Source: Anaerococcus nagyae (GTDB lineage Bacteria > Bacillota > Clostridia > Tissierellales > Peptoniphilaceae). From it: 64,000 nucleotides of DNA. The stretch is taken from NCBI RefSeq assembly GCF_017874535.1, contig NZ_JAGGLS010000005.1, forward strand, positions 97,987 to 161,986, written 5' to 3'. Shown here one piece after another: positions 20,205-28,872 of the stretch (position 1 is its first letter; each line of letters begins with the position of its first letter). Made by a program: the position numbers and the translations under genes. Below the pieces are notes generated by a model. That model searched no databases and was not told the DNA's origin. It was given only the letters and a program-made list of their open reading frames with translations.

Positions 20205-22760
20205 TCAATACCTATCACAATAATATTTCATAGGGCAAAACTTACACTCACTTGTATCCGATGTTTTACCATATATATTCTCGTTTAAAATATTTTTTGC
20301 TATCCCATCAATAACACTTATATCAAAATTTAAATCTTCTACTTTAATTAACTCGTCTTTTTCTATAAAATAAAGATATAAATTATTAGTTTTTTCCTTA
20401 TTAAGCTCCATAAGATACTTATAAGTTACCAGCTGATTTTTATATTTTTTTAAAGTCAAATCATCAAATGACCCTGTTTTTATATCCATAATAGAATTGT
20501 CTTCTAAGATAATGTCAATATTTCCTTGGAGTATATAAAAATCCCTATCTAACTTGTAATTTGACTCTGTGTCTATCACCTTGAAATCTTTCTTGATAAA
20601 ATTTAAAATAACATTTTTATATTTTAAATTATTCTTTAAAAAAGGTTCTATATTAGAATCGCTAGGATATTTTGAAATATATTCACTTAGCTCATGAACT
20701 CTACTACCATAAATTAAGTTTTTAGTTTTAGGTAAACTATAGGACAACCTTCTTAAAAACTTATATTTAAGTGGACATGCGTTATATATTTCTATATCTG
20801 TAGTATAAGCCAAAATTTGCTTATTTCTTTTTTCTTCATGCCTTTTAAAATCAATAGTTGAAAGAATTGAACTATCATTAAGCTTTTTCGAAAAATTTTC
20901 TAATCTATAATCTCTAGAATTATCCAATAAAACTAGCAAATTCTTAGCCCTAGTAAATGCAGTATAATATTTTCTATAAAAATCTTTAATCGGCCTTTTA
21001 TTATCATTTTCTTTATAAGAGTAATACTCAAGTAGTCTAGGATGATCTCCCCTAGGGTAATCATTAAGACCAGATACAAATACCACATCAAATTCTAACC
21101 CTTTAGAATTATGAATAGTCATAAAGTTTATAGCTTCATATGATTGATTCAAGGCTTCAAATTCTCTTATAGAATTTGTCTTGTAAAAATAAAATATATA
21201 ACCATAAATAAATTCAAAATAATAATCAGAATCATTTTTATCAAAAATTTGCTCGTACTCACTTAATTTTCTTGAAAAAATTCCTATATTATTAAGAGCT
21301 CTATCATTTTCTATACTTCCCAGTTTTTTATCAAGAATTTCTTTTAAAATTTTTAAACTAAAGGACTTATACAAAATCTCAGTTAAACCAATATCTTTTT
21401 TGTTTCTAAAATAAGATACTAACTTATCCATTTCCTTAGATTTTATAGTTTGATCATCAAATAACGATGCTAAATACTGTCTATATTCCAACTTCTTTTT
21501 TTGCTCATAGCTTAGATAAGGATTATCCTCTAAATTACTAGGATAAGAAGTAAATGCTCTTACAAAAATATACATAAGAATTCTTATTTCATATCTTTCA
21601 AAAAAATTACTTGATCCCATATTTAAGACTGCAAGTCCCTTTGATTCTAAAAATGCTTGCAAACTTTTAGGATAATAGCTATTAAGGGTAGGAAAAAGAA
21701 AACCTATCTGGTTTAAGTCAATATCTCTATTTAAAAGTTTTATAATTTTATATAGGTTTTCAAAATTATCAGCTCTGGCCCTAACAACCGAATTCTCATT
21801 CTTGTTATCTTTAAAAGAATTTAGCACCTTATTATCAAATTCCTCAACATCCATCCATGACTTTGCTATATCAATTATAGATTGATTGGAGCGATAATTT
21901 ATATCTAAGCTATAAAAATTAGCATCTACTCCTAGTTTGTATTTACAAACTTTACCAAAATCCAAGAGATTTTTAGGATCTGCTCCCCTAAAGCTATATA
22001 AGGACTGATCATCATCTCCAAAAACCATAATATTTTTATCTTTTATCAGCTTAAAGGCTATCTCTTGTTGAATAAAGTTTGTATCCTGATATTCATCAAT
22101 TATAACAAAATCAATAGAGTTTCTAATCTCTTCTCCAATTTGAGAATCACTTAATAAATCATAAAAGTTTTTTAAAATCAATTGAAAATTTATCAAATTA
22201 TTTTCTCTTAATATCTCTAGATGATTTATATAAACTTCATATGCTAGCCTATCCTTTGGATTATTTGAAATTTTTAATGAATTAATGTCTATTAGATTAT
22301 TAGTAATATCTTCAAAAACTTCTTGTATAAGGCGAACTCTATTGCCACTAAAGCTTTCCTTAAAACCATTTATTTGTTCAAAACGATATAAGTTTCTTTC
22401 CAATAAATATCCTTCTGTATAAGAATCGATTACCTCAGCCTTAAAAAAGTTATTATTAAGCTTCTTATATTGGTCTATATAAATATTTGCTAAAGAATGG
22501 AAATTTCCTATTTTCAGATCTTTTAGGTCCGTATTTATATTTTCTTTTGTAAATTCTGATAGTATTCGACTATTAAGTTCTGCAGCTGCTTTTTTAGTAA
22601 ATGTGGTAATTAGGATTCTATTAGCTGGAATATACTCATTTTTTACCAAATCCACAACTTTTTTTACAATTGTAAAAGTCTTACCTGTTCCCGGCCCTGC
22701 GATAATTGCAGCTGGAGTTTTAGCTTCTTCTATTACTTTCTTTTGGGCTTTATTAATCAT
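20205..22760 (-). CDS. UvrD/Rep-type helicase with C-terminal PD-(D/E)XK Fe-S nuclease
   Basis: An 851-residue superfamily 1A helicase fused to a nuclease. It has Walker A AGPGTGKTFT (residues 21-30), motif II DFVIIDEYQDTN, motif III VFGDDDQSLYSFRGA, motif V MTIHNSKGLEFDVVFV and motif VI YYTAFTRAKNLLVL. The C-terminal ~180 residues carry the nuclease core GNIDIILEDNSIMDIKTG and four cysteines (YNACPLKY...CKFCPMKYYC) placed like the cluster ligands of AddB/Cas4-type nucleases. A role in DNA repair or processing is likely. It overlaps the upstream GNAT gene by four bases. Confidence 0.9.
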   Translation of the reverse strand: MINKAQKKVIEEAKTPAAIIAGPGTGKTFTIVKKVVDLVKNEYIPANRILITTFTKKAAAELNSRILSEFTKENINTDLKDLKIGNFHSLANIYIDQYKKLNNNFFKAEVIDSYTEGYLLERNLYRFEQINGFKESFSGNRVRLIQEVFEDITNNLIDINSLKISNNPKDRLAYEVYINHLEILRENNLINFQLILKNFYDLLSDSQIGEEIRNSIDFVIIDEYQDTNFIQQEIAFKLIKDKNIMVFGDDDQSLYSFRGADPKNLLDFGKVCKYKLGVDANFYSLDINYRSNQSIIDIAKSWMDVEEFDNKVLNSFKDNKNENSVVRARADNFENLYKIIKLLNRDIDLNQIGFLFPTLNSYYPKSLQAFLESKGLAVLNMGSSNFFERYEIRILMYIFVRAFTSYPSNLEDNPYLSYEQKKKLEYRQYLASLFDDQTIKSKEMDKLVSYFRNKKDIGLTEILYKSFSLKILKEILDKKLGSIENDRALNNIGIFSRKLSEYEQIFDKNDSDYYFEFIYGYIFYFYKTNSIREFEALNQSYEAINFMTIHNSKGLEFDVVFVSGLNDYPRGDHPRLLEYYSYKENDNKRPIKDFYRKYYTAFTRAKNLLVLLDNSRDYRLENFSKKLNDSSILSTIDFKRHEEKRNKQILAYTTDIEIYNACPLKYKFLRRLSYSLPKTKNLIYGSRVHELSEYISKYPSDSNIEPFLKNNLKYKNVILNFIKKDFKVIDTESNYKLDRDFYILQGNIDIILEDNSIMDIKTGSFDDLTLKKYKNQLVTYKYLMELNKEKTNNLYLYFIEKDELIKVEDLNFDISVIDGIAKNILNENIYGKTSDTSECKFCPMKYYCDRY

Positions 22761-23257
22761 AACAATAGTTCATAGGCATATCTCGGCATAGGTCTACCAT
22801 TATCATTTATATAGATAATTCCTATATATGAAAACCCAAGCTTTTTTATAAGCCCTCTCATCCTAAAATTATCCTTATGAGTATCAATCCTAAGTGAATC
22901 CTTACCATTCTTTATTGCAAAATCTTTTATTTGCTCAAAAAATAGGCTTCCTATTCCCTTTCTAGCTTTATTTCTATCTACACAAAATGTATGGATTGTA
23001 ATGGAATCATCGCCTTTCATAGCTTTTCTTACACTGGCATAAGTAGGATCGTAGTCAGGGCTAAGATAAGCATAGGCTAAAATTTCTCCATCTTTCTCAT
23101 ATACGTAAGAATTATTTCTTGAAACTTGTTGACCTAACAATGACAAATTAGGTGTACCATTTTGCCACTGATCAACGCCATCATTTTTTAATGATTTCTT
23201 AGCTTGTTCTAATATTTCTGATACTTTTTCTAAATCTTTAAAATTTGCTTTTCTCAT
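22757..23257 (-). CDS. GNAT-family N-acetyltransferase
   Basis: A 166-residue acetyltransferase. The acetyl-CoA loop is NKARKGIGSLFFEQIK, preceded by ITIHTFCVDR and followed by LRIDTHKDNFRMRGLIKKLG, where a neighbour-type motif ends the fold. Its substrate is unknown. It is translationally coupled (ATGA overlap) to the helicase-nuclease gene, although a shared function is not evident. Confidence 0.87.
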   Translation of the reverse strand: MRKANFKDLEKVSEILEQAKKSLKNDGVDQWQNGTPNLSLLGQQVSRNNSYVYEKDGEILAYAYLSPDYDPTYASVRKAMKGDDSITIHTFCVDRNKARKGIGSLFFEQIKDFAIKNGKDSLRIDTHKDNFRMRGLIKKLGFSYIGIIYINDNGRPMPRYAYELLL

Positions 23258-23355
23258 AAAAGCATTATACCATTATTGTTTTTAAGTAATTTGTGAAAAT
23301 TCGGGTAAAATTTAACATAGACGATAAATAATTAGAATTTAAAGAGGTGTTATAT

Positions 23356-24531
23356 ATGTACGATTATTTAATAATAGGAAATGGTATAGCTGGTCTTTCT
23401 GCTACAGAAGAGATTAGAAAAAAAGATGCTGACGCAAAAATACTTATAGTATCAGCTGAAAAACCAAGCACATATTGGAGAACAAGACTTTCTGATTTGA
23501 TTTCTAAAGAATTCAATGACGATGATATATATGTAAAAAAAGAACCATGGTATAGCGAAAGACATATAGATGAAAGACTACAAACAGCTGTAGATAAATT
23601 AGACCTAGATAGAAATGTAGCTGTCCTATCAGATGGAGAAGAAATAGAATATGCAAAAGCACTACTTGCAACAGGAGCACATCCATTTGTACCACCAATA
23701 AAAAATATTAGCAGCGATGGGGTTTTTGCTATAAGAACTATTGATGACCTCATGAATTTTAAATATTATGTAAACGGCAAAGATAAAGTTATTGTTATAG
23801 GTGGAGGCATTTTAGGACTTGAAGCTGCTTATTCTGCAAAACTTCTAGGTAAAAAAGTTACAGTTATAGAAAGCTTTGACTATTTATTATCTCGTCAACT
23901 AGACCAAGATCTTTCTCAAAAACTTGAAAGTACACTAAATGATATGGGAATTTCAACTTATACAGGTAAAAACACTAGTGAAATTTTATCTAAAGATGGC
24001 AAAGTGATAGGAGTTAAGCTTGATGATGGAAGTACTATAGATGCCGATGCAATCATGGTTCAAGCTGGCGTTCGTTCAAATGTAGAAGTTGCTAAAAATT
24101 CAGGACTTGAAGTAGATCGAGGAATTATAGTAGATGATACTTTACAAACTGAGAAAGAAAATGTATTTGCTGCAGGAGATTGCGCTCAAATAGGCAATTT
24201 TACAATTGGCTTATGGACTTCCAGCCAAGAAATGGGCAAAATTGCAGGACACAATATGACAGGTAGCAACGAATGCTACGAAAAGCCAAAGCCATTCTCA
24301 ACTTTAATGATAGGCGATACAAAGATATTTTCGGCAGGAATTACTTCAGGTGAAGGTATAGAAGAAATATCTAGTGAGAAGGACGGAAATATCTACAAGC
24401 TATTTAAAATGAGCGATCAATACGTAGGTGGAATTCTTTGGGGAGATATCAAATATCAAAATGATGTTAAAAATATAGTATTTTACCACGAGGAATTAGA
24501 AAATACTAAATTATCCGAGATGTTTAAATAA
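23356..24531 (+). CDS. Pyridine nucleotide-disulfide-type FAD oxidoreductase
   Basis: A 391-residue flavoprotein resembling NADH:rubredoxin reductase and the N-terminal part of NirB. It has FAD-binding IIGNGIAGLSATEEI, the NAD(P)-binding IVIGGGILGLEAAYSAKLLG and the second FAD motif NVFAAGDCAQ. The C-terminal cap domain is short. It probably passes electrons from NAD(P)H to a small redox carrier or to oxygen species. No carrier gene is adjacent. ATG 23356 is preferred over the in-frame GTG at 23347, which lies in the AGAGGTG ribosome binding site. Confidence 0.85.
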   Translation: MYDYLIIGNGIAGLSATEEIRKKDADAKILIVSAEKPSTYWRTRLSDLISKEFNDDDIYVKKEPWYSERHIDERLQTAVDKLDLDRNVAVLSDGEEIEYAKALLATGAHPFVPPIKNISSDGVFAIRTIDDLMNFKYYVNGKDKVIVIGGGILGLEAAYSAKLLGKKVTVIESFDYLLSRQLDQDLSQKLESTLNDMGISTYTGKNTSEILSKDGKVIGVKLDDGSTIDADAIMVQAGVRSNVEVAKNSGLEVDRGIIVDDTLQTEKENVFAAGDCAQIGNFTIGLWTSSQEMGKIAGHNMTGSNECYEKPKPFSTLMIGDTKIFSAGITSGEGIEEISSEKDGNIYKLFKMSDQYVGGILWGDIKYQNDVKNIVFYHEELENTKLSEMFK

Positions 24532-24562
24532 ATTTTATATTTGAAAATTTATTTACCTAAGA

Positions 24563-24592
24563 ACAGGACAATAGTATGTCCTGTCTTTTTTT
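24563..24592 (+). terminator. Terminator of the FAD oxidoreductase gene
   Basis: ACAGGACA/TGTCCTGT (24563-24570 with 24577-24584) with a six-base loop, followed by a T-rich run (24586-24592). Confidence 0.92.
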
Positions 24593-24602
24593 GCTTAATA
24601 TT

Positions 24603-24820
24603 AGAGATCTCTCCACTTCAGTCGAGATGGTATGTATTTCCCACAATTTTATTAAGCAGGCTCCAACCATTTCTAACAGAGCAAAAGGAGTGGAGAAAGC
24701 TTAGTAATAATCAATACAAGGATCCCTCCGCTTCGGTCGAGATGGTATGTATTTCCCACAATTTTATTAAGCAGGCTCCAACCATTTCTACCTGAGCAAA
24801 AAGGAGTGGAGAAATCTATT
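24603..24820. repeat. Palindromic repeat array B (two units with identical cores)
   Basis: Two short-arm copies of the dispersed palindrome. Unit 1 (24603-24700) opens AGAGATCTCTCCACTTCAG and closes GGAGTGGAGAAAGCTT; unit 2 (24719-24820) opens AGGATCCCTCCGCTTCGG and closes GGAGTGGAGAAATCT. The 55 bases 24621-24675 recur without change at 24736-24790, so the duplication is recent. The array lies between two converging genes. Confidence 0.9.
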
Positions 24821-24865
24821 GATTTGCTTTGTCTTAAAAATAAAATTATAAATTTAATGCTTTAT

Positions 24866-24904
24866 AAAAAATCCCTCAGAATCATTAAAATATATCTGGA
24901 GGGA
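24866..24904 (-). terminator. Terminator of the oxidoreductase-murE-ilvA operon
   Basis: On the minus strand TCCCTCCAGA (24904-24895) pairs with TCTGAGGGA (24880-24872), with one bulge, and is followed by TTTTTT. It lies 50 bases past the stop of the last gene. Confidence 0.85.
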
Positions 24905-24954
24905 CTTTTCTATTATTAACTTTTTAAAATCAATTATTAAATACTAAAATATTA

Positions 24955-26247
24955 TTACAATTTCATAGAGTTTTGTCTACGTCTAAGTCTTGTTATAGTA
25001 GCTCTTTCATCGATTTCTACCATATTCATTTCTATCAATGTATCTTTTGGGATATCACAAGTTGCTACTGTTTTTGGTGTTATTAAACCTATAGGAAGTA
25101 AGTCTTCATTCATCGATCTTGTATGGCTTGTAAGTTTACCATATACTTTCTCACTTCCAATACCATCCAAGCTTTCTCCTGCTTTTATATCTCTTTTTGC
25201 TATTGTTATAGTATCTGCAACTTGACCTTGGATTGGAGCAATTGTTGGTTCATTTTCTACAACTGCATTATATATTGTAATAGGCGCCTCAAGACTTGTT
25301 AAGTGATATGGTCTATACATTAGATAATTTGGACCATCCCCAAATCCTAGAAATTTCATAAGATCTCTTACATCCTCTTTATCACTTGTAGCAATAATAA
25401 AAACTCCAGGAGCCATTCCTTTAGAAAATTCTACTATCTTATAATTATCTAAAATTCCACCTTCTCTTTTTAACTTAAAATCTTCAACAGCTGTTTCCGG
25501 ACTAGTATCTATGCCATGGCAGCCAAATGTATCTGGTAAAAATCCTAAGGCATTACATACAGAGTTAAGCTCGAGCATAGTATTTGTGCCATCTACAAAG
25601 CTTGTTAACATTTTTGCAGATAAGTTTTTTCCTTTCGCCTCTTCTTTTAAGGTTTCTGGAGTTGCATACTCATCAAGTTTATTATTTTTACCTTTTGCAG
25701 CTACAAGAACATCTAGGCCCATCCCAAAAGCTTGATCGCATAGATCTATAATTGCACCCGGTTCATCTCCTAATATTCCTGTATAAACAACTCCTGCTTT
25801 TTTTGCCATATCATGTAAAACAGGTCCTACAGTTGCTTCACACTCTACATTAAATGAAATCATATGTTTGTGATATTGTATTGTTTTGCGAGCTATCACA
25901 GCACCAAACGAAGGATTTCCTGTGCAATCTATAACAGCGTTTATTTGTAAAAGCTTATAGCTAAGTCTATAGTTAGTAGACACACACACATAGCCTTTTT
26001 CCAATACTTCATATCCCTCGTTATAATCATCAGTGTATATTATTCTTTCTTCTGGAATACCCGCTTTTTTTAAGGCATCTATGGCTTTTTGTGGTGTTCT
26101 ATCAATTACTAGTTTAACTTCCATAGCGTCAATATTTGATAATTGTGAGATAAGGCTAGCACCCATCTTTCCTGCTCCTATTATTGCAAGTTTAATGGAT
26201 TCACCATTGTATTTCATTTCATTTAAGTTTCTACTTATTTTAAACAT
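24955..26247 (-). CDS. Homoserine dehydrogenase-like NAD(P) oxidoreductase with SAF domain (COG4091 type)
   Basis: A 430-residue protein. The N-terminal Rossmann fold has LAIIGAGKMGASLISQL and the NAD-domain segments AVIDCTGNPSFGAV and SFNVECEATVGPVL. The middle region includes GDEPGAIIDLCDQA and YRPYHLTSLEAPITIYNA. A SAF-type domain follows near the C-terminus (DTITIAKRDIKAGESLDG). Proteins of this kind are annotated as predicted homoserine dehydrogenases, and related enzymes act in sugar-acid catabolism; the substrate here is not known. The ATG overlaps the stop of the upstream flavoprotein gene by eight bases, with TAAGGAG in place. Confidence 0.8.
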   Translation of the reverse strand: MFKISRNLNEMKYNGESIKLAIIGAGKMGASLISQLSNIDAMEVKLVIDRTPQKAIDALKKAGIPEERIIYTDDYNEGYEVLEKGYVCVSTNYRLSYKLLQINAVIDCTGNPSFGAVIARKTIQYHKHMISFNVECEATVGPVLHDMAKKAGVVYTGILGDEPGAIIDLCDQAFGMGLDVLVAAKGKNNKLDEYATPETLKEEAKGKNLSAKMLTSFVDGTNTMLELNSVCNALGFLPDTFGCHGIDTSPETAVEDFKLKREGGILDNYKIVEFSKGMAPGVFIIATSDKEDVRDLMKFLGFGDGPNYLMYRPYHLTSLEAPITIYNAVVENEPTIAPIQGQVADTITIAKRDIKAGESLDGIGSEKVYGKLTSHTRSMNEDLLPIGLITPKTVATCDIPKDTLIEMNMVEIDERATITRLRRRQNSMKL

Positions 26248-27448
26248 CTAAGCTCCTTATATAATCACTGGCTATCTTGGCAGTTGATGCTGCCCAGCTA
26301 ATATTGTAGCCTCCACAAGCTCCCGCCACTTCTTGGCATTCTCCTATAAAGAATACATCTGGATAAATAGTAGAAGTCATAGTTTTAGGATCTATATATT
26401 TGATATCAACTCCACCAATAGTAACCTGTGCATTTTCTTTATCATGAATTTTTTTAACCGAGAAACTTAAGTTCTTTAGGCTTTTTGTTAAGTTATCAAA
26501 ATCCTTATCACTTAAATTCCCGCTTATTTTTTTTAAACTAACATTTGATATATTTAGTATATCATCTATTAGTTTCTCATTTATTATACCTATTAATATA
26601 TCCTTTATAGGTCTGCTTGGAAATTTTTTTGATAACTTGAATAAAAAATTTCTAAAGTCTTTTCTATTATATTCAGGGAAAAAATCTATTCTAATTTCAC
26701 ATTCTCTGTTTTTCATTAAGTGTAAAGACAAATCATTAGAAATATCTAAAATAGCTGTTCCTGTCAAGCCATAATCTTGGAATATAACGTCATCCACCGA
26801 CTCTTTTACATATTTACCGTCTACAAATAAGCTTGCTCTTGCAGAAACCTTAGTTCCCTTAGCCTTTTTTGAAAGTTTCTCTTTTGTTTCATAGTTAGTT
26901 ATTGCATAGGTCATTTTTGTAATAGGAATCTCATCTTCTATAAGCTCAAAAATTTTACCATCTGAGCCAGAGTTTTTAAGAGTAATACCTCCTGCAGCTA
27001 TAACTAACTTATCGTATGAGTAATTATTTGTAGATGTCTTTACTTTTTTTCTCTTAAAATCAATGCCAGTAACTTTTTCATCAAACATAAATTCTATACT
27101 TTCTTTAGCTGATAAGTAAAGAATATCTCTTACAGTCTTACTAGACATAGTCTTTGGATAGCATCTTCCTGATGGAAGGTGCGTAGTTGCTATTCCAAGT
27201 TCATGAAAGTACTCTATAAGATCCATGTTTGTAAAATAATCTATTACATTTTTTACAAAATCATCATTTGATGAAGTAAAATTATCCACACCATAATTAA
27301 GATTAGTGAAATTACAACGACCGTTTCCAGTTGCAAGCAATTTTCTTCCCGCAAATTCATTCTTATCCAAAACTTTGACATCGGATTTTCCCATAAAGTT
27401 TGCAAAAAATAAGCCTGCTACTCCTGCACCAATTACTATAATTTTCAT
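26240..27448 (-). CDS. HI0933/BaiN-like FAD flavoprotein
   Basis: A 402-residue flavoprotein of the HI0933 family. The N-terminal dinucleotide fold is IIVIGAGVAGLFFANFM, then the family hallmark GRKLLATGNGRCNFTN; IAAGGITLKNSGSDGKIFEL, FQDYGLTGTAILDIS and VTIGGVDIKYIDPKTM follow. FIGECQEVAGACGGYNISWA ends the FAD domain. Members are annotated as aminoacetone oxidases or reductases, but the physiological reaction is unsettled. It overlaps murE by four bases (ATGA). Confidence 0.87.
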   Translation of the reverse strand: MKIIVIGAGVAGLFFANFMGKSDVKVLDKNEFAGRKLLATGNGRCNFTNLNYGVDNFTSSNDDFVKNVIDYFTNMDLIEYFHELGIATTHLPSGRCYPKTMSSKTVRDILYLSAKESIEFMFDEKVTGIDFKRKKVKTSTNNYSYDKLVIAAGGITLKNSGSDGKIFELIEDEIPITKMTYAITNYETKEKLSKKAKGTKVSARASLFVDGKYVKESVDDVIFQDYGLTGTAILDISNDLSLHLMKNRECEIRIDFFPEYNRKDFRNFLFKLSKKFPSRPIKDILIGIINEKLIDDILNISNVSLKKISGNLSDKDFDNLTKSLKNLSFSVKKIHDKENAQVTIGGVDIKYIDPKTMTSTIYPDVFFIGECQEVAGACGGYNISWAASTAKIASDYIRSLDV

Positions 27449-28872
27449 TGAGCTGCTATCGCCTCAAGGACAGTTTCATACTCATTATAAGGAGTTTTTT
27501 CATTGCCATTTAGTTTTAAAAAATGCTCCTCACCCTTACCTAACATTAGGATATAATCTCCCTTATTAGCTTTACTTATTGCATAAATCATTGCTTCTTT
27601 GCGGTCTTTTATAGTTTTGTATTCTCCATCATATTCTTTAATACCAAGGACAATTTCATCTCTAATTTTTTCATAGGTTTCAAACTTCGGATCATCAGTT
27701 GTTACTACTGCAAAGACATCATTTTTTGCACAAGCATTACCTATTAGTCTTCTAAATTCAGCATTTCTATCGCCATTTATGCCGAAAACTGCTATAGTTT
27801 TTACATCTTTTGGAATAGACTTAAAAATAGCTTCAAAGGCTCTTGGGGTATGAGCAAAATCTATTATTATATTTTTTCCTAAGTCATTTTTTACATACTG
27901 AAATCTTGATGGAATACCTTTAAATTCTTTTAATTTGCTAGATATTTCTTCTAAGCTAGCTCCCATAAGATTTAATGTAGCTATGGCTGCAAGTTTATTA
28001 TAAATTTCATAATCAGCTATAGAATTTATAGTAAAATCTACTCCCTTTAACTTAAAATCAGTAGTAGTTTCATTTTTCTTAATATCAATCGCTCTATAGT
28101 CTGCATTTTCATCTAGGCCAAAGCTTATAGCATCTATAAATCTTTCCTTAGCCTTTTTGCCATATGGATCATCTATATTTATAAGTTTATTTTTAGAGTT
28201 TTCAAGCAAAATCATCTTTGCATCAAAATAATTATCCATAGTTTTATGATAATCTAAATGCTCTGTAGAAAGATTAGTAAATATCCCATAATCAAAATCA
28301 ATACCCATAAGACGATTTTGATAAAGTCCATGGCTTGATGCCTCAAGCACCACCCTATCGATTCCGTTTTCTAAGCTCTCGTTAAAAATCTTATTTAATA
28401 GGTAGATATCTGGGGTAGTATTTGAATTATCAGTTCTCTTATCCCCTATAAAGGTGCCATCTGTACCAATATTTGTAGCAGAACCATAGATTTCTTTCAT
28501 AAGATAATATATAGTAGTCGCTGTTGTAGTCTTACCATTAGTTCCAGTAACTCCTATTACCGTCATCTTTTCTGATGGATAGTCTTCTAGTATATTTGAT
28601 ATAACTGATAGAGTCTTTCTGCTGTCACTAACTTTGATATAGTTGATACCATCTTCAAAATCTATATTGTTTTGGTAGACAACGGTTTTTGCTCCATTTT
28701 CTATAGCATTAGCTATATATTTATGACCGTCGCTAAGATTTCCAGCTACGGCCACAAATATATCATTTTCTTTTATATTTTTTGAATTATTAGTAATATT
28801 TTGTAATTCTATATTATTTTGTTTCTTATATTCTACATACTCAATTTTTTCGAGTAGATTTTCAAAGATCAA
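27445..28872 (-). CDS. murE: MurE-type UDP-MurNAc-peptide ligase
   Basis: A 475-residue Mur ligase. It has an N-terminal UDP-MurNAc-binding domain, ATP loop VIGVTGTNGKTTTATTIYYL (about residues 102-121), TPDIYLLNKIF, EASSHGLYQNRL, FTNLSTEHLDYH and the third-domain signature IIIDFAHTPRAFE. It adds the third residue of the peptidoglycan stem peptide in the cytoplasm. At the place where diaminopimelate-adding enzymes carry DNPR this one has DDPKFE, suggesting lysine, ornithine or another diamino acid (inference). It overlaps the threonine dehydratase gene by four bases. Confidence 0.9.
   Translation of the reverse strand: MIFENLLEKIEYVEYKKQNNIELQNITNNSKNIKENDIFVAVAGNLSDGHKYIANAIENGAKTVVYQNNIDFEDGINYIKVSDSRKTLSVISNILEDYPSEKMTVIGVTGTNGKTTTATTIYYLMKEIYGSATNIGTDGTFIGDKRTDNSNTTPDIYLLNKIFNESLENGIDRVVLEASSHGLYQNRLMGIDFDYGIFTNLSTEHLDYHKTMDNYFDAKMILLENSKNKLINIDDPYGKKAKERFIDAISFGLDENADYRAIDIKKNETTTDFKLKGVDFTINSIADYEIYNKLAAIATLNLMGASLEEISSKLKEFKGIPSRFQYVKNDLGKNIIIDFAHTPRAFEAIFKSIPKDVKTIAVFGINGDRNAEFRRLIGNACAKNDVFAVVTTDDPKFETYEKIRDEIVLGIKEYDGEYKTIKDRKEAMIYAISKANKGDYILMLGKGEEHFLKLNGNEKTPYNEYETVLEAIAAQ

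Noticed and set aside
24541..24795. Reading frame across the terminator and array B
   Set aside because: It reads through a strong terminator and duplicated palindromes and has no ribosome binding site.
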